From an uncultured Lachnospiraceae bacterium (GTDB lineage Bacteria > Bacillota > Clostridia > Lachnospirales > Lachnospiraceae), in the NCBI GenBank assembly GCA_902782715.1, contig CACZOG010000025.1, positions 1-20,855 of the forward strand: a stretch of 20,855 bases of DNA, read 5' to 3'. The notes under the pieces are model-generated. The model made no database searches and was not told the origin of the DNA. It saw only the letters and a list, made by a program, of their open reading frames with translations. The translations under genes were made by a program, and so were the position numbers. Shown here one piece after another: positions 8,336 to 15,629 of the stretch (position 1 is its first letter; every line of letters begins with the position of its first letter).

Positions 8336-9571
8336 ATGAGTAAATTTATAGAATACTGCAAAATAGCATTTTTCAATATAAAAGCGAATAAAGTCAGAGC
8401 TCTTTTGACAATGTTGGGAATCATCATCGGTATTTCTTCCGTGGTTGCCATTGTAAGTCTCGGAAACGGCTTTAAGAAGACTATCAACGATGAACTTGCT
8501 TCTTTAGCCGGTAATACTCTTGAAGTATACTCCATGGGAGATTTTAATCTCACGGATGATGATATTGAAGCACTGATGGATAAGGAAAGACATATTCTCG
8601 GAATCACTCCAAATATGATCTTAAGAGGAGAAGCATCTTACAAGGATTTAAAGACTTATTCAATGGATGTAACTCTCGGAAATGAGATCCTTGACCAGAG
8701 TTCCAAATACGACCTTATTTACGGAAGATATTTTACAAAAGAAGAGTGTGACTACTGCGAAAAAGTCTGTGTTCTGGATAAGAGTTCGGCGAGAAAAATG
8801 TTCGGTACGGAGAACGCAGTCGGAATGACTATCGATCTTTATTACGGCAATCGCGGCGGAACATTCAGGATCATAGGCATAAGAGACGATAACAGTTCTC
8901 AGATCGCCGATCTGTTTATGGGTACGGGCAATTCGGATATTAAGGTCGAAGCACCTTTTAAGTCTTTCATAGATGCGATCGGTTTGTCAGGCTATATAGA
9001 AGGATACTATGATATAGTGCTTCTTTTAGACGATTCTGAGCATTCGTCAGAAGTACTCGATCATACGAAAGCAATTCTTGAAGCAAGACATGATGTAAGA
9101 GGTGAAGGAACCATTTTTGCAATTGACTACAATATGGTTTTACAGGCTGTAAGTTCTTCTCTTACAATGGTAACGCTTCTTATCATGCTTGTAGCCGCAA
9201 TATCGCTTTTTGTAGGCGGTATCGGTGTCATGAACATAATGCTTGTATCAGTTACCGAAAGAACGAGAGAGATCGGTATCAGAAAGGCTCTCGGTGCAAG
9301 AACCGGATCCATCCTTACACAGTTCCTTGTTGAGTCCGCATCGATATCCCTTCTCGGAGGAATAATAGGAACCATACTCGGACTTGCGGGAGCAGAGTTT
9401 GTATGTCTTATGATCTCGACTTTTTCGACATCGAAACTGGCTGCGGATTTTAATCCGATATTTATCCTCGGAATAGCATTATTCTCTATTTCCATAGGTA
9501 TTGTATTCGGAATCGTCCCCGCAAGAAAAGCTGCGAAGTTAAGCCCCATTGAGGCACTTCGCCACAGATAA
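8336..9571 (+). CDS. MacB/FtsX-type ABC transporter permease, second paralogue
   Basis: It is a 411-residue paralogue of the preceding gene, starting three bases after its stop; the AGGA ribosome binding site lies in the last codons of the first permease gene, so translation is probably coupled. Shared blocks are RALLTMLGIIIGI, GRYFTKEE, ILEARHDVRGE, GVMNIMLVSVTERT, EIGIRKALGARTGSI and PARKAAKLSPIEALR. The extracellular domains differ more than the membrane core. Only this copy has Cys138, Cys141 and Cys145 (ECDYCEKVC) following the GRYFT block; the first paralogue keeps just the first of these. It probably pairs with the first permease and ends at a terminator 45 bases downstream. Confidence 0.92.
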   Translation: MSKFIEYCKIAFFNIKANKVRALLTMLGIIIGISSVVAIVSLGNGFKKTINDELASLAGNTLEVYSMGDFNLTDDDIEALMDKERHILGITPNMILRGEASYKDLKTYSMDVTLGNEILDQSSKYDLIYGRYFTKEECDYCEKVCVLDKSSARKMFGTENAVGMTIDLYYGNRGGTFRIIGIRDDNSSQIADLFMGTGNSDIKVEAPFKSFIDAIGLSGYIEGYYDIVLLLDDSEHSSEVLDHTKAILEARHDVRGEGTIFAIDYNMVLQAVSSSLTMVTLLIMLVAAISLFVGGIGVMNIMLVSVTERTREIGIRKALGARTGSILTQFLVESASISLLGGIIGTILGLAGAEFVCLMISTFSTSKLAADFNPIFILGIALFSISIGIVFGIVPARKAAKLSPIEALRHR

Positions 9572-9615
9572 GGTAAAAACCTATGTGTTTTTCATAAATA
9601 CCTACTCCCCCAAAG

Positions 9616-9650
9616 ACAGAGGATTGCCCGGCAATTCTCTGTTTTCCTTT
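9616..9650 (+). terminator. Terminator of the exporter operon
   Basis: ACAGAGGATTGCC pairs with GGCAATTCTCTGT (9616-9642) with a single G-U pair and a tight loop, followed by TTTTCCTTT. Confidence 0.85.
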
Positions 9651-9676
9651 TATAAAAATAAAATGGATGATATAAT
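9649..9676 (+). promoter_or_regulatory. Probable azlCD promoter, very close to the start codon
   Basis: A perfect -10, TATAAT, is at 9671-9676 with a weak -35 (TTTATA, 9649-9654, 16-base spacer). Transcription would start around 9683, at or next to the ATG at 9685. Confidence 0.5.
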
Positions 9677-9684
9677 ATGCAGGT

Positions 9685-10455
9685 ATGAGCGCATTTAAGA
9701 AAGGTTTAACTGACGGTTTACCGATAGGACTCGGATACCTTGCGGTTTCGTTTTCCTTCGGAATATTGGCGGTTGCAGGCGGACTTAATGTCTGGCAGGC
9801 AACCTTGATTTCTATGACCAATCTGACGAGTGCGGGACAGTTCGCGGGCCTTACGATAATGGTTTCCGGCGGAAGTCTTATAGAGATGGTGATATCTCAG
9901 TTTGTCATTAATCTGAGATATTCTTTAATGTCGATCTCGCTGTCCCAGCATATAGATAAAAGCATGACTCTTCCGAGAAAACTCTTTTACGGTGAGTTCC
10001 ATACGGATGAGATCTTTGCTGTCGGAATGGGAAGACCTGAGAAATTAAGCAATAAGTATTTCCTCGGAGTCATAATAGCTCCGTACATCGGCTGGTCGCT
10101 CGGTACGTTCTTGGGCGCAGTGTGTGGCGAAGTACTGCCGGCCATGATCACAAGCGCACTCGGCGTTGCACTGTACGGAATGTTTATAGCCATAATCGTT
10201 CCTCCGATGAAGCATTCCCGGAAGATAAGCATTGTTGTTGCAATCGCAATCGCATTGTCACTCTGCTTTAATTTCATTCCCGTTTTAAAGAATGTATCCT
10301 CGGGATTTGCGATCATTATCTGTGCGGTGATAGCTTCGGTATTCGGGGCGATAGTTTTCCCCATTGAAGATGATAAAACGAAGAATGATGCTGAAAGTAA
10401 AGAAAGTGCATCTGACGGGACAATAATAAATGAAAAAGAAGGAGGCAGTGAATGA
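9685..10455 (+). CDS. azlC: AzlC family branched-chain amino acid export protein, large subunit
   Basis: This 256-residue membrane protein has the AzlC signature at its N-terminus (FKKGLTDGLPIGLGYLAVSF), the TNLTSAGQFAGL block near residues 47-58, and the RYSLMSISLSQH segment. With AzlD it forms a two-component exporter of branched-chain amino acids and analogues. Several hydrophobic helices extend to about residue 225; a hydrophilic tail of about 30 residues (DDKTKNDAESKESASDG) is less typical. No proper ribosome binding site precedes the ATG: only AGG two bases before it, while a perfect -10 ends eight bases upstream. The start is supported by the conserved N-terminus, so the message may be leaderless. 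The stop overlaps the azlD start by four bases. Confidence 0.93.
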   Translation: MSAFKKGLTDGLPIGLGYLAVSFSFGILAVAGGLNVWQATLISMTNLTSAGQFAGLTIMVSGGSLIEMVISQFVINLRYSLMSISLSQHIDKSMTLPRKLFYGEFHTDEIFAVGMGRPEKLSNKYFLGVIIAPYIGWSLGTFLGAVCGEVLPAMITSALGVALYGMFIAIIVPPMKHSRKISIVVAIAIALSLCFNFIPVLKNVSSGFAIIICAVIASVFGAIVFPIEDDKTKNDAESKESASDGTIINEKEGGSE

Positions 10456-10778
10456 ACTGGATTGAATTTCTGACATACCTCCTTGTGATGGCGGGAGTGA
10501 CATATCTTATAAGGGTTCTTCCTTATGTTTTCATGAGGAAAGAAGTCAAGAACAGATTCTTTAAATCATTTCTTTTATATGTTCCGTATACCGTACTGGC
10601 TGCAATGACGATCCCTGCGATCCTTTTTGCAACCGGAAGCATCTACAGTGCTCTGGCAGGCCTTCTGGTTGCGGTTGTTGTGGCACTTTTTGAAAAAGGT
10701 CTTTTAACGGTTGCCATTTCGTCATGCGTTGCGGTACTTATAGTGGAACTTGTACAGAAATTCTTTTTTACCATCTGA
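10452..10778 (+). CDS. azlD: AzlD family branched-chain amino acid export protein, small subunit
   Basis: This 108-residue membrane protein has about four hydrophobic segments and the family pattern TYLIRVLPYVFMR (about residues 17-29) followed by FLLYVPYTVLAAMTIPAI. AzlD is the small obligate partner of AzlC. Its ATG overlaps the azlC stop (ATGA), and a GGAGG site lies within the last azlC codons, so the subunits are translationally coupled. No convincing terminator follows; a CCAT-CTG-ATGG hairpin near the stop is too short to call. Confidence 0.9.
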   Translation: MNWIEFLTYLLVMAGVTYLIRVLPYVFMRKEVKNRFFKSFLLYVPYTVLAAMTIPAILFATGSIYSALAGLLVAVVVALFEKGLLTVAISSCVAVLIVELVQKFFFTI

Positions 10779-10818
10779 TGGGTGATAAGGTTTTCTTATT
10801 ACGATAAATAATAAAGTT

Positions 10819-10846
10819 TTGAAAACGAAAGAAAATAATATATAAT
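10819..10846 (+). promoter_or_regulatory. Promoter of nadE-cysE
   Basis: TTGAAA (10819-10824) and a perfect TATAAT (10841-10846) with a 16-base spacer; predicted start near 10853, leaving a 50-base leader. Confidence 0.75.
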
Positions 10847-10902
10847 GTTCTTGTCGTAGTTTAAGGATGATTTTCAGAATAAAAAGAACGGAGAGGAAAA
10901 TC

Positions 10903-11664
10903 ATGGAAAGAGTAAGCGGCACTTTAGAAAAAGAAAAATTAACAAAAGCAATGAACGGCTGTATCGAATGGATACGCGAGTTCTTTGAGAATAACGGAAA
11001 AGGATGCAATGCGGTTCTCGGTATTTCAGGCGGAAAAGATTCATCCGTAGTTGCGGCACTTCTCGTTGAGGCTCTAGGAAAAGACCGAGTTATCGGAGTA
11101 CTTATGCCCAACGGAGAGCAGGCGGATATCGATATGGCTTACAAGCTTGTTAACCATCTCGGGATCAAATATTACGTCATCAATATCAAAGATGCTTTTG
11201 ACGGTTTAAAGAATGCTTTTCCGGATGATCTTAAGATGAGTGAACAGGCGAGGATCAATTTATCTCCCAGGATAAGAATGAGCACCGTATATGCGGTTTC
11301 ACAGAGCGTAAACGGACGAGTTGCAAATACATGCAATCTTTCCGAAGACTGGGTCGGATATTCGACACGTTACGGTGATTCGGTAGGGGATTTTTCACCC
11401 GTATCTCATTTTACGGTTCAGGAAGTTAAGGAGATCGGAAGGATTCTCGGACTTCCCACTGAACTTGTGGACAAGGCTCCGAGCGACGGACTTTGCGGAA
11501 AGACCGATGAAGATAATTTAGGCTTTACTTATGCAGAACTCGACAGATATATAAGAACAGGCGAAATAGACGATGAGGAAAAGAAAGCACTTATCGACAA
11601 GAAGAATAAGGCTAATCTGTTCAAGCTTGAGGTGATGCCTTCATATGTTCCCAAGTGGGATTAG
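10903..11664 (+). CDS. nadE: NH3-dependent NAD(+) synthase
   Basis: The start at 10903 is set by GGAGAGG (10890-10896); the longer frame from 10867 adds 12 residues that look unlike the family and has no ribosome binding site. The 253-residue enzyme has the ATP-pyrophosphatase P-loop SGGKDSS (42-48). It also has the NAD synthase blocks NLSEDWVGYSTRYGD, LPTELVDKAPSDGL and LGFTYAELDRYI. It adenylates nicotinic acid adenine dinucleotide and amidates it to NAD. There is no N-terminal nitrilase (glutaminase) domain, so free ammonia should be the donor. The serine acetyltransferase gene follows after 37 bases, apparently in the same transcript. Confidence 0.93.
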   Translation: MERVSGTLEKEKLTKAMNGCIEWIREFFENNGKGCNAVLGISGGKDSSVVAALLVEALGKDRVIGVLMPNGEQADIDMAYKLVNHLGIKYYVINIKDAFDGLKNAFPDDLKMSEQARINLSPRIRMSTVYAVSQSVNGRVANTCNLSEDWVGYSTRYGDSVGDFSPVSHFTVQEVKEIGRILGLPTELVDKAPSDGLCGKTDEDNLGFTYAELDRYIRTGEIDDEEKKALIDKKNKANLFKLEVMPSYVPKWD

Positions 11665-11701
11665 TGATTCTTACACAAAACAACAGGATAGGAATAAAAC
11701 T

Positions 11702-12475
11702 ATGAATAACGGATATGTAAATTTAAAACAACAGGTTATCGACCTGATCGGATATTTAAGAAGCATGCTCTATCCCGAAATCTTCGGTGAGATGGGTTAC
11801 AGATCCACAAGAGCTCTTAAATCCGAAGCGGGTTATGTACTGGTTGATACATTAAAAACGGTTTTCGAGGATGATACGGACTGCGAAGCTATCGCAGAGA
11901 AGTTTTTTGACAGGCTTCCCGAAATCAAAGAAATACTTGATACCGATGTTCAGGCTGCTTACGAAGGAGATCCCGCGGCTAAATCAACCAAGGAAGTTAT
12001 GCTTGCATATCCCGCATTCGAAGCAATAAGCATCTTCAGGATCGCACATGTATTCTATGAACTTAATGTTCCCATCTTACCCAGAATGATGACAGAGTAT
12101 GCTCACAAGAATACAGGTATTGATATCCATCCCGGAGCAACCGTCGGACCGTACTTCTTTATCGACCACGGTACGGGCGTTGTTATCGGTGAGACGACCA
12201 CGATCGGCGAAAGAGTTAAGCTTTACCAGGGCGTTACGCTCGGTGCAAAGAGCTTTGCAGCCAACCCCGACGGCACACTCGTTAAAGGAATCAAGCGTCA
12301 TCCCGATATCGGAAACAATGTTGTCATCTATGCGGGAGCCACGATCCTCGGAGGCAGCACGAAGATCGGAGATAACTGCGTGATCGGTGGTAACGTTTGG
12401 CTTACACATTCCGTTGATGCGGGCAACACCGTTCTGGCTGCACACGAACGTAACGAGATATTTACTAAGGACTAA
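11702..12475 (+). CDS. cysE: Serine O-acetyltransferase
   Basis: The start at 11702 is preferred over an in-frame ATG at 11645 that overlaps nadE; AGGATAGGA (from 11685) precedes 11702. The 257-residue protein has an alpha-helical N-terminal half, then a left-handed beta-helix made of hexapeptide repeats (about 141-250). The catalytic Asp-His pair is visible as DIHPG (Asp141) and IDHGTG (His156), with GVVIGETTTIGE and YQGVTLGAKSF typical of CysE/EpsC enzymes. It makes O-acetylserine from serine and acetyl-CoA for cysteine synthesis. The N-terminal region differs from E. coli CysE, so the EpsC-like subgroup is the better comparison. The gene ends at a bidirectional terminator. Confidence 0.92.
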   Translation: MNNGYVNLKQQVIDLIGYLRSMLYPEIFGEMGYRSTRALKSEAGYVLVDTLKTVFEDDTDCEAIAEKFFDRLPEIKEILDTDVQAAYEGDPAAKSTKEVMLAYPAFEAISIFRIAHVFYELNVPILPRMMTEYAHKNTGIDIHPGATVGPYFFIDHGTGVVIGETTTIGERVKLYQGVTLGAKSFAANPDGTLVKGIKRHPDIGNNVVIYAGATILGGSTKIGDNCVIGGNVWLTHSVDAGNTVLAAHERNEIFTKD

Positions 12476-12490
12476 GTTTTAAAAGAAATA

Positions 12491-12517
12491 AAAACGCATC
12501 CGTTGGATGCGTTTTTT
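12491..12517. terminator. Bidirectional terminator between cysE and the HD-GYP gene
   Basis: AAAACGCATCC (12491-12501) and GGATGCGTTTT (12505-12515) form a perfect 11-bp stem with a GTT loop. T runs occur on both strands, so it serves both convergent genes; it touches the stop codon of the minus-strand gene. Confidence 0.92.
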
Positions 12518-13610
12518 ATAATATCTTGTCAACATGAAGATCTTTTATCTTGGATAAGTCTACCATTTCGTCCCTGCACTGAACAATGGGTTTTGAAAGG
12601 GCGTTCTTGTTGATGAATACGACCTGACCGACTCTTCCGTCGCTTAAGAGGACGTTATAGTGAAGGTAAGTGTTGCTTACGTTCTCAAGGAAGGTGAGAA
12701 TGTAGTGTGCATCGTATTTCTGAAGTCCTTCATTCTCGTAGAGTTCGATAACCCTGAAAGGACACATCGGACCACGGTAGATTCTCGCGGAAGTCATCGC
12801 ATCGTATACGTCTACGATCGCAACGATCTTGGCATATTCGTCTATACGGTCTGCCGTTAATCCTAACGGATATCCGGAGCCGTCGCACTTTTCATGATGC
12901 ATTAATGCTGCGTTTGATATATGAACATCCACGCCCTGAGCCTTAAGGATATGATATCCCTCGACGGTGTGGGTTTTTACAAGCTGATACTCATCGGTTG
13001 TGAGTTTGTCGGGTTTTTTTATGATCGAATCGGGAATCTTAAGCTTGCCCAGATCGTGAAGCATTCCACACAGTGTGAGCAGATCCGTTTCCTCGGGGCT
13101 CATCTTAAGCCAGCCTGCGAAAACATTGCATATAAGAGATACGTTCATCGAATGTGCGAAAGTAAGATCGTCGTACTGGCGCATGTTATGAAGCATATCC
13201 ATTGTGCTGAATGAGGAATTCTTTGCATGAGAAATGAGATTTCTGGTATTGTCCAGAAGCTCATCCGTGTTTATCGGAGAATTGAGTTCAACAATATTGT
13301 TGATACTGTTTTTGAAACCGTCCAGAGTCTCGTCGAATGTTGCTTTGAATTCAACGTAATCTTTGCTCTGTTTGATTATGGCGGAATGGGGAAGTTCATT
13401 TAATTCGGGGACTGAGTTTTGCGTACTTTCGGGTACTTCCTGAACCTCATCCTCGACACGGACGGACATGATCGAGTAGAACTCAAGGCGAGTAATGACC
13501 TTGTCTGTCAGAACAAGCCCTTTGGGTAAGATCATTTGTCCGTTATAATTATAAACATCCTCGGCCAGAACATAGCCGGGAAGTAATTCTTTCGTCTTGA
13601 TTCTTTTCAT
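12516..13610 (-). CDS. HD-GYP domain protein, probable cyclic di-GMP phosphodiesterase
   Basis: The 364-residue protein has an N-terminal region (1-140) without a recognised sensor, containing the short 'PGYVLAEDVYNYNG...LPKG' module that often precedes HD-GYP domains. The HD-GYP domain spans about 145-340: His153, HD at 185-186 (GMLHDLGKLKIP), His214, HHEKCDGSGYP (238-248) and Asp267 in AIVDVYDA. All metal ligands and the GYP motif are present, so it should be active in hydrolysing c-di-GMP or a related cyclic dinucleotide. No membrane segment or receiver domain is visible, so it is cytoplasmic. Its own promoter diverges from the metK promoter; the ribosome binding site (GGGGCGG) is unusual. 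Confidence 0.9.
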   Translation of the reverse strand: MKRIKTKELLPGYVLAEDVYNYNGQMILPKGLVLTDKVITRLEFYSIMSVRVEDEVQEVPESTQNSVPELNELPHSAIIKQSKDYVEFKATFDETLDGFKNSINNIVELNSPINTDELLDNTRNLISHAKNSSFSTMDMLHNMRQYDDLTFAHSMNVSLICNVFAGWLKMSPEETDLLTLCGMLHDLGKLKIPDSIIKKPDKLTTDEYQLVKTHTVEGYHILKAQGVDVHISNAALMHHEKCDGSGYPLGLTADRIDEYAKIVAIVDVYDAMTSARIYRGPMCPFRVIELYENEGLQKYDAHYILTFLENVSNTYLHYNVLLSDGRVGQVVFINKNALSKPIVQCRDEMVDLSKIKDLHVDKIL

Positions 13611-13646
13611 AAATTCCGCCCCAATTACACCTTTTCGGTTTAATAA

Positions 13647-13675
13647 ATTATATGAAAAAAGAGTGCAAAAGTCAA
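13647..13675 (-). promoter_or_regulatory. Promoter of the HD-GYP gene
   Basis: Read on the minus strand: TTGACT (13675-13670), 17-base spacer, TATAAT (13652-13647). The start would be near 13640, about 30 bases before the ATG. Confidence 0.8.
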
Positions 13676-13684
13676 TTAAATGTA

Positions 13685-13713
13685 TTGACAGGATAAGCGT
13701 GAGAGTGTATGTT
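13685..13713 (+). promoter_or_regulatory. Promoter of the SAM riboswitch-metK transcript
   Basis: TTGACA (13685-13690), 17-base spacer, TATGTT (13708-13713). It is back to back with the HD-GYP promoter; the two -35 hexamers are only nine bases apart. Confidence 0.65.
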
Positions 13714-13732
13714 TATTGTGATAAAAAAATAA

Positions 13733-13834
13733 GTCTCTTATTCAGAGTGGTGGAGGTACATAGGACCTGCGAAGCCACGGCAACCCCTGTAAGGAAGGTG
13801 CCAACCTGAGCGAGAAATCGAACAATAAGAGGAC
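13733..13834 (+). ncRNA. SAM-I (S-box) riboswitch aptamer upstream of metK
   Basis: The P1 stem is CTCTTATT (13735-13742) with AATAAGAG (13824-13831), a perfect 8-bp match. Between them lie the S-box core elements in order: CAGAGTGGTGGAGGTA, GCGAAGCCACGGCAACC, AAGGAAGGTGCCAACCTG and the GAACAATAAGAG closing block. S-adenosylmethionine binding should stabilise P1 and cause early termination of the metK message, giving feedback on SAM synthesis. The downstream switch can be read directly: AAGAGGAC (13827-13834) can pair with GTCCTTTT (13860-13867), which would break the terminator. Confidence 0.93.
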
Positions 13835-13854
13835 TATGGTAATATGTTTAAAAT

Positions 13855-13888
13855 GCCCGGTCCTTTTAAGGAGCGGGCTTATCTTTTT
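13855..13888 (+). terminator. SAM-controlled terminator of the metK leader
   Basis: GCCCG (13855-13859) pairs with CGGGC (13874-13878), and inside it TCCT pairs with AGGA across a G-G mismatch. TTATCTTTTT follows. Its 5' side overlaps the antiterminator target at 13860-13867. Confidence 0.85.
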
Positions 13889-13895
13889 GTTTAAA

Positions 13896-13925
13896 GACCT
13901 CAGCATTTAAAATGCATAAAAGGTC
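13896..13925 (+). other. Second leader hairpin before metK, no T run
   Basis: GACCT (13896-13900) pairs with AGGTC (13921-13925), enclosing GCATTT (13903-13908) and AAATGC (13910-13915). It lies between the terminator and the metK ribosome binding site. There is no T tract; a role in message stability is possible but unproven. Confidence 0.35.
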
Positions 13926-13965
13926 AGGTATCATTGTTCACCGAAATACAAAAAAGGAGTATTAA

Positions 13966-15153
13966 ATGGAAAGAAAGATTTTTACATCCGAATCCGTAAC
14001 GGAAGGACATCCCGACAAAGTCTGTGATGCTGTATCCGATGCGATTCTTGACGCCTGCATGAAAGAAGACCCCATGAGCCGAGTTGCCTGTGAAACCGCA
14101 GTTTGTACAGGATTTGTGCTTGTTACGGGTGAGATCACCACAAAGGCACACCTTGATTATCAGAAGATCGTCAGAGAAACGGTTAATGAGATCGGTTATA
14201 ACGATGCAAAGACAGGATTTGACGGCAATACATGCGCAGTATTCGTTGCTATGGACGGACAGTCCGCTGATATCGCAATGGGCGTTGACAAGGCTTTGGA
14301 AGCAAGAAACAACGAAATGAGCGATGCCGAGATCGAAGCTATCGGTGCAGGCGATCAGGGTATGATGTTCGGTTACGCAACGAACGAGACCGATGATTAC
14401 ATGCCTTACCCTATCTACTATGCACACAAGCTCTGCCGTCAGCTTACAAAGGTTCGTAAAGACGGAACACTTAAGTATCTTCGCCCCGACGGAAAAAGTC
14501 AGGTTTCCGTGGAATATGATGAAAACGGCAAGCCCGTAAGATTTGATGCTGTTGTACTTTCCACACAGCATGACGAAGATGTTACACAGGAACAGATCCA
14601 CGAAGACATTAAGAAATACGTATTTGACGAAGTACTTCCTAAGAACATGGTTGATGAGAACACCAAGTATTTCATTAATCCGACAGGACGTTTCGTGATC
14701 GGCGGACCTCACGGTGACGCAGGTCTTACGGGACGTAAGATCATCGTTGATACTTACGGCGGATATGCACGTCACGGCGGCGGAGCATTCTCCGGCAAAG
14801 ACTGCACAAAGGTTGACAGAAGTGCAGCATACGCAGCAAGATACGTTGCTAAAAACATCGTAGCGGCAGGACTTGCAGACAAGTGCGAGATTCAGCTTTC
14901 GTATGCAATCGGTGTTGCAAAGCCTACATCAATTTATGTTGATACATTCTCGACCGGAAAGATCGCAGATGAAAAGATCGTTGAGATCGTAAGAGAGAAC
15001 TTCGATCTTCGTCCTGCGGGAATCATCAAAATGCTTGATTTAAGAAGACCTATCTACAAGCAGACAGCTGCTTACGGTCATTTCGGAAGAAACGATCTTG
15101 ATCTTCCCTGGGAGAAGCTTGATAAAGCAGAAGTTTTAAAAAAGTATTTATAA
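13966..15153 (+). CDS. metK: S-adenosylmethionine synthetase
   Basis: The 395-residue cytoplasmic enzyme makes SAM from methionine and ATP. Family motifs are FTSESVTEGHPDKVCD (6-21, with the ATP-binding HPDK), GAGDQGMMFGYA (127-138) and the P-loop-like GGGAFSGKD (271-279). Length and motif spacing are normal for bacterial MetK. The ATG follows AAGGAG with a six-base gap. Transcription passes through the SAM-I riboswitch and its terminator, so the gene should be turned down when SAM is abundant. dut follows after 17 bases, probably on the same transcript and so under the same control. Confidence 0.98.
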   Translation: MERKIFTSESVTEGHPDKVCDAVSDAILDACMKEDPMSRVACETAVCTGFVLVTGEITTKAHLDYQKIVRETVNEIGYNDAKTGFDGNTCAVFVAMDGQSADIAMGVDKALEARNNEMSDAEIEAIGAGDQGMMFGYATNETDDYMPYPIYYAHKLCRQLTKVRKDGTLKYLRPDGKSQVSVEYDENGKPVRFDAVVLSTQHDEDVTQEQIHEDIKKYVFDEVLPKNMVDENTKYFINPTGRFVIGGPHGDAGLTGRKIIVDTYGGYARHGGGAFSGKDCTKVDRSAAYAARYVAKNIVAAGLADKCEIQLSYAIGVAKPTSIYVDTFSTGKIADEKIVEIVRENFDLRPAGIIKMLDLRRPIYKQTAAYGHFGRNDLDLPWEKLDKAEVLKKYL

Positions 15154-15170
15154 ATTTCAAGAGGTGTTAA

Positions 15171-15629
15171 ATGCCGATTTCAACAATGAAATTAAGAATC
15201 AAAAAACTTAATCCCAACGCGGTCATTCCTTCATACGGAACCGATTTTGCGGCCGGTGCCGATCTTTATGCCTGTATCGACGAAACAGTGTCGATAGACT
15301 GCGGCGAGACAAAAATGATCGGAACGGGAGTGGCACTGGAAATACCTACAGGTTATGTCGGACTGGTATTCGCCCGCTCGGGACTTGCATGCAAGAAAGG
15401 TCTTGCTCCCGCAAACAAAGTCGGGGTCATCGACAGCGACTACAGGGGCGAGATAAAAGTGGCACTTCACAATCATAACGGTTCGGGAGAAGCTTTATGT
15501 GTTGAAAACGGCGAGAGAATAGCGCAGATAGCCATAGTGCCTTATCTTAAAGCAGAATTCGAAGAAACTGATGATCTGGAGAATACCGAAAGAGGAGAGA
15601 GCGGATTCGGTTCCACGGGCAAGTTTTAG
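15171..15629 (+). CDS. dut: dUTP diphosphatase
   Basis: The 152-residue trimeric-type dUTPase hydrolyses dUTP to dUMP and pyrophosphate, keeping uracil out of DNA and feeding dTMP synthesis. All five family motifs are present: AGADLYA (28-34), RSGLA (69-73), GVIDSDYRGE (85-94, with the catalytic Asp), GERIAQ (114-119) and RGESGFGSTG (141-150). AGAGGTG precedes the chosen ATG; an ATG five codons later is possible but has a poorer site. It lies 17 bases after metK. The stop codon overlaps the end of the convergent radical SAM gene by four bases, with no terminator visible between them. Confidence 0.97.
   Translation: MPISTMKLRIKKLNPNAVIPSYGTDFAAGADLYACIDETVSIDCGETKMIGTGVALEIPTGYVGLVFARSGLACKKGLAPANKVGVIDSDYRGEIKVALHNHNGSGEALCVENGERIAQIAIVPYLKAEFEETDDLENTERGESGFGSTGKF

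Noticed and set aside
10770..10800. Terminator after azlD
   Set aside because: The CCAT-CTG-ATGG stem is only four base pairs and the following T run is poor.
12099..12383. Plus-strand frame of 94 codons inside cysE
   Set aside because: It is an alternative frame of the conserved hexapeptide repeats, rich in Arg and Ser, without its own ribosome binding site.
13924..14775. Long minus-strand reading frame (283 codons) opposite metK
   Set aside because: It lies fully antisense to a certain metK and its riboswitch leader, has a Cys/Val-rich composition typical of shadow frames, and shows no recognisable domain.
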